Positions 61,515 to 64,000 of a stretch of 64,000 nt of DNA are shown one piece after another. This DNA is from Rufibacter tibetensis. GTDB taxonomy: Bacteria; Bacteroidota; Bacteroidia; Cytophagales; Hymenobacteraceae. Below the pieces are notes generated by a model. It saw only the letters and a program-made list of their open reading frames with translations, was not told where the DNA came from and ran no database searches. How positions within the stretch are numbered: the stretch's first letter is position 1; every line of letters starts with the position of its first letter. The DNA is taken from contig NZ_CP012643.1 in NCBI RefSeq assembly GCF_001310085.1, positions 2,263,001 through 2,327,000 of the forward strand, written 5' to 3'. Made by a program: the position numbers and the translations under genes.

Positions 61515-62009
61515 TTTTTGAGTGTTTTTGGGAAAAGAGGCCGGATTCTGGAAAGGGATAAAATGCGTGAATATGCAGGTGTAAACATCCCCTTCGCCTC
61601 CTTCAAAAGGAGAGCATCGACTTTAATGGTTCTTCCTTGAAGTATCAGCTAATGTTTTGAGGCTATTGCCTCACTGCAGTTGCAAACTGCAGCCATTGTG
61701 GGTCCAAGTCGCAGACTTGAACCATGTTCTCTTGCATGTAAACTTGAACCATGGTTCCTTAAAGCAAGCAAAGGCCACCCATTTTCCTTTTCCAGCCTTT
61801 CGTCTGAGCGCCTAGGACTCGACCCGGTGCCGCGTTAGGGGCAGCCCTGGGGGGCAGGCGAGAGGCCACAGCGCGAGGGCGGAAGGCGGGGCCCCGCGGC
61901 CGTGAGCGCTTATCGGCAAAGATGAAACAATAAAGCCCATGAACCCACGCAAAAGGCACTTACTCTAAGGGAAAAGCAAAGGGCTTCAGCAGAATAAAAG
62001 AGGAAGAGT
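61515..62009. other. Repeat-rich convergent intergenic region
   Basis: 495 bases between rpmA and the cyclase gene. Holds CTGCAGTT-GCA-AACTGCAG (61674-61692), AAGTC-GCA-GACTT (61706-61718), a direct repeat ACTTGAACCATG (61715-61726, 61742-61753), and copy B of the GC-rich repeat (61786-61945). No ORF credible. Confidence 0.7.
61786..61945. repeat. GC-rich dispersed repeat, copy B
   Basis: Second copy of the element at 11924-12093, same orientation. The 29-base core (61887-61915) is identical to copy A; the left end TCCAGCCTTTCGTCTGAGCG lies 82 bases upstream of the core (84 in copy A). Confidence 0.8.
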
Positions 62010-62816
62010 TCAATGCGGTGCCTCCACAAAAGAAATCTCAGGAGCCAAACCATCAGGTTGCAACGCATACAAAACCGGTTTGCTAGGACTAGCATCCAAG
62101 ACCAAACTGGTCACCTGCAAATTCAACAGATACCATCCATCCGCCACCGCATCCGGCACAAAGATCAATTCTGTAATAGTAGCCTGAGTCCGGGTTTGAA
62201 AAGGATACTGCCAAAACGCATGGTGCGCTAACAAAGCCCCGCCATCTTCCTCCCTATCAACCGAAGGTAAATCCAATAAAAGATGCTCTACTCCATATTG
62301 AGCCAGGTATTCCGCTAAAGCAGGCTCAATGTAAGTAGGATTAGTGCCGGAGTACTGGGTAGTGCGTTTGCTTTCAGAATTAGGAAGCGTGCGCAACACC
62401 AACGCTTCGGGAAGGTCGGCTTCATCCAACTGGGTTAAAACATCTTTCGCTAGCACCACTAGATCACCGTTATCCTGTCGCTGAGGAGTAACAGAAACCA
62501 GTTGCGCCACAAACAGGAATCGGCTTAGGCAGTGGTCTAACGTGGCGGTCGGATCAGGCGAGATATGACCGTAGCATTCGGTGTGGGTGCCGTTGCCGTG
62601 GGGCGTAAGATGGACGCGCTGGTAATTGGTGGAACCACCTTGCGCCACGCTGCCTACAAAATCGCCTACGGTGATAGTCTCTACCTGCACCGGCTCGGCC
62701 CAAAAGCAATTTACGTTCTCAGAACCCGACCTGAGAGGAAGGGAGATATCCAATGGCTGTAGCGGATTGAACTGATAGGTACGATTCCGTAAAGTAATAG
62801 AAGCAGAGGAAAGCAT
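62010..62816 (-). CDS. Putative cyclase / kynurenine formamidase-like protein
   Basis: A 268-residue metal-dependent hydrolase of the cyclase family (PF04199 type; includes bacterial kynurenine formamidase KynB). LDISLPLRSG opens the fold; HLTPHGNGTHTECYGHI is the metal site (HxxxHTxxD/E variant: H-G-N-G-T-H-T-E). LLLDLPSVDREEDGGALLAHHAFW carries the later conserved Asp/His. Reaction is probably hydrolysis of an N-formyl or cyclic amide, but no tryptophan-pathway genes are near. A/T-box element 12 bases upstream. Confidence 0.85.
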   Translation of the reverse strand: MLSSASITLRNRTYQFNPLQPLDISLPLRSGSENVNCFWAEPVQVETITVGDFVGSVAQGGSTNYQRVHLTPHGNGTHTECYGHISPDPTATLDHCLSRFLFVAQLVSVTPQRQDNGDLVVLAKDVLTQLDEADLPEALVLRTLPNSESKRTTQYSGTNPTYIEPALAEYLAQYGVEHLLLDLPSVDREEDGGALLAHHAFWQYPFQTRTQATITELIFVPDAVADGWYLLNLQVTSLVLDASPSKPVLYALQPDGLAPEISFVEAPH

Positions 62817-62827
62817 AGGACGTGCAT

Positions 62828-62862
62828 GTTTTAGACCTGTTTTACAAAAGTAGCCAAAATCA
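62828..62862. repeat. Dispersed A/T-box element, representative copy
   Basis: On the minus strand GGCTACTTTTGTAAAACAG followed by GTCTAAAACA, ending about 10 bases before the cyclase ATG. A minus-orientation copy placed at a 5' end. Confidence 0.6.
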
Positions 62863-62879
62863 GAGATTGACCAGAGATT

Positions 62880-63563
62880 TTAGGTCAGCGGGAAAGTGGC
62901 CAACAACCGGGTGTTTTCCTGACGCTGGTACCAGTCATTGCTTACTAACTCTACTTGGTCTATGACAGCCGTCCCAAAGTCATGCGCCCGGTACTCTCGT
63001 AGCTTTTGCAGAAATTTATCTGGCCTCTGCAGGGGTTCCCTGAACCGGATGACGGTGCTGTGGGCCGTAGAGATGGCATACCGCTGGTCAATGGATTGCT
63101 GCAGTCTGCAATCCCGGAAGGCTGTCCGCAAGTTTCCCCGTAGCTGGTGAAGGTCATCACTATACGGAAATCCTTGTAGGAGCACGCAGGAAGGCGAGGC
63201 TGTAATACCCTTGAACATCACCCTGAACGGCTGAATGGAGGCTAAAGCCTCTTTCACCAATTCAATATAAGGCTGAAGCTGGATGTCAGCCTCGGAAAAC
63301 CCCGGATAACACGAGATGATGCTCAATATGGTGAGGTGCACATCTGAGGTGGGGTAGTAGTATTGTTCGGGTTCTAGTGTAACCATTTCCTGCAAAAAGC
63401 ACTGAATGTTCTCCAGTACTTCTCCTCGCGGACGGGCCAGTAGCGTTATGCCTCTTCTGGTATCTGTGGGAGAATCAAGCAGGGCGTCAAACTCGTAGTT
63501 TCCTTTCAGAAATTGCGCCTCGGCGTTTTGCCAGAACTGGGTATAATGGGCTCTTAAATCCAT
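62880..63563 (-). CDS. 2H phosphoesterase-superfamily protein
   Basis: A 227-residue protein with the two H-x-T/S-phi motifs of 2H phosphoesterases (2'-5' RNA ligase/cyclic phosphodiesterase superfamily): VHLTILSII near residue 99 and AHSTVIRFREP near 167. GITLLARPRGEVLENIQCFLQEM and the short-chain ASPSCVLLQGFP strand fit. Likely acts on a cyclic or 2',3'-phosphate RNA end or nucleotide; often mislabelled 'mutarotase' in Bacteroidota. Cytoplasmic; same direction as the cyclase gene but 63 bases apart. Confidence 0.8.
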   Translation of the reverse strand: MDLRAHYTQFWQNAEAQFLKGNYEFDALLDSPTDTRRGITLLARPRGEVLENIQCFLQEMVTLEPEQYYYPTSDVHLTILSIISCYPGFSEADIQLQPYIELVKEALASIQPFRVMFKGITASPSCVLLQGFPYSDDLHQLRGNLRTAFRDCRLQQSIDQRYAISTAHSTVIRFREPLQRPDKFLQKLREYRAHDFGTAVIDQVELVSNDWYQRQENTRLLATFPLT

Positions 63564-63681
63564 GGGGAAGGTGATTTCCAGGTATTCGTTTTAGAGCAGA
63601 TTATGCTAAAATAAGCCTAATACAGAAAAGGTGCTGCGTTCTTCAACAAATGCTTTTCCCCGTGGAACAAGCTTTCTCTTT

Positions 63682-64000
63682 CTACTTCACCTCAATGTCA
63701 TACTTGGCCAGCAAGCCTAATGCACCCTGCACCGAGAACTTCGCTTTTTTGATACGGTTGAGCTCCGGGTCCAACGTGTAGTTGTAGGCTGTTCTGAAGT
63801 CGGCCTTCTCCAGGTTGCTCCGCTGAAACACGGTTCTGGCTAAGTCGCATTCCAGGAAAGAAGCTTGGGTTAGGTCTGAATCAGTGAAGTTGGCCTCCTT
63901 GATGCTGCAACTCTCGAAAACGGTCTTTTTAAGGTTCTTTTTGCCAAAGTAGGTGTAATCCAGGGAGCAGCCTTTGAACCGCACCGCAAACAGGAAATCA
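63682..64000 (-). CDS. Pentapeptide-repeat protein, truncated by window edge
   Basis: C-terminal ~105 residues of a pentapeptide-repeat protein; the frame is open through base 64000 (reads DFLFAVRFKGCSLDYTYFGKKNLKKTVFESCSIKEANFTDSDLTQASFLECDLARTVFQRSNLEKADFRTAYNYTLDPELNRIKKAKF). Units follow the A(D/N)LxX pattern and would form a quadrilateral beta-helix. The end SVQGALGLLAKYDIEVK is a capping helix. QnrB/McbG-like proteins share this layout and protect DNA gyrase, but general pentapeptide proteins are common, so function is open. Confidence 0.88.
   Translation of the reverse strand, partial: DFLFAVRFKGCSLDYTYFGKKNLKKTVFESCSIKEANFTDSDLTQASFLECDLARTVFQRSNLEKADFRTAYNYTLDPELNRIKKAKFSVQGALGLLAKYDIEVK

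Noticed and set aside
1-64000. CRISPR array, tRNA, rRNA, transposase or phage gene
   Set aside because: Looked for regular direct repeats with unique spacers, GTTCGA-type T-loops, 16S/23S strings and integrase/transposase motifs; none was seen. An unaided reading can miss a single tRNA, so a tRNAscan-SE run would settle it.
1-64000. parS centromere site (TGTTTCACGTGAAACA type)
   Set aside because: Searched by eye near the DnaA-box region and elsewhere; no match with at most two mismatches was noticed.

Overview
The window looks like a chromosomal segment of a Bacteroidota bacterium, most likely order Cytophagales, family Hymenobacteraceae (Rufibacter- or Pontibacter-like). That placement is inferred from protein content: a type IX secretion C-terminal domain, FadL-type porin with an SGNH lipoprotein, DUF4097/head-GIN proteins behind an ECF sigma factor, DUF3667, DUF4159, T-A-N-N-T-T-T-G type -7 promoter elements, few Shine-Dalgarno sites and moderate GC. 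There are about 57 protein genes. I saw no rRNA, tRNA, CRISPR array, prophage or insertion sequence with a transposase.

Layout. 1-2340: 3' part of polA. 2444-6805: two lipocalin-like lipoproteins and a FadL-type porin/SGNH lipoprotein operon. 7055-13831: redox and hydrolase genes (TrxR-like flavoprotein, cyanophycinase-like peptidase, CstB-like persulfide dioxygenase-rhodanese, DUF481 protein, ArfB). 14111-16562: BlaI-type repressor plus M56 metalloprotease behind three matching palindromic operators. 16724-20608: GNATs and envelope proteins. 21247-23985: a secreted subtilase with SLH-like repeats and a T9SS tail. 24283-30364: TldD/TldE, DUF4159, MoxR and DUF58 genes; the last two gaps each hold a different inverted-repeat element. 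30512-33939: a paired M16 protease operon. 34153-39094: Spy-like protein, penicillin acylase and membrane proteins. 39308-42378: ECF sigma, anti-sigma with HEAT-like repeats, and two DUF4097-type proteins. 42622-44859: NagA and a PfkB kinase. 44879-50221: RlpA, hydrolase, GNAT, SH3 protein and two Hsp20 chaperones. 50810-52495: three tandem paralogues of a small SpoIIAA-like family. 52746-55698: DUF421, a YD-like lipoprotein, an orphan antitoxin-like gene, and an AT-rich lipoprotein gene bracketed by a ~75-bp direct repeat. 56258-59787: class Ia ribonucleotide reductase. 60766-61449: rplU-rpmA. 62010-64000: cyclase-family protein, 2H phosphoesterase and a partial pentapeptide-repeat protein.

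The non-coding DNA is the most unusual part. A short A/T-box element recurs in roughly 18-20 intergenic gaps across the whole window. A ~165-bp GC-rich repeat occurs twice, both times between convergent genes. At least three other hairpin repeat families are present. The 0.98-kb gap between nrdB and rplU carries two perfect and two near-perfect DnaA boxes between divergent genes, so it is a candidate replication origin or a DnaA-regulated nrd/ribosomal control region. No complete novel defence or biosynthetic system was recognised.
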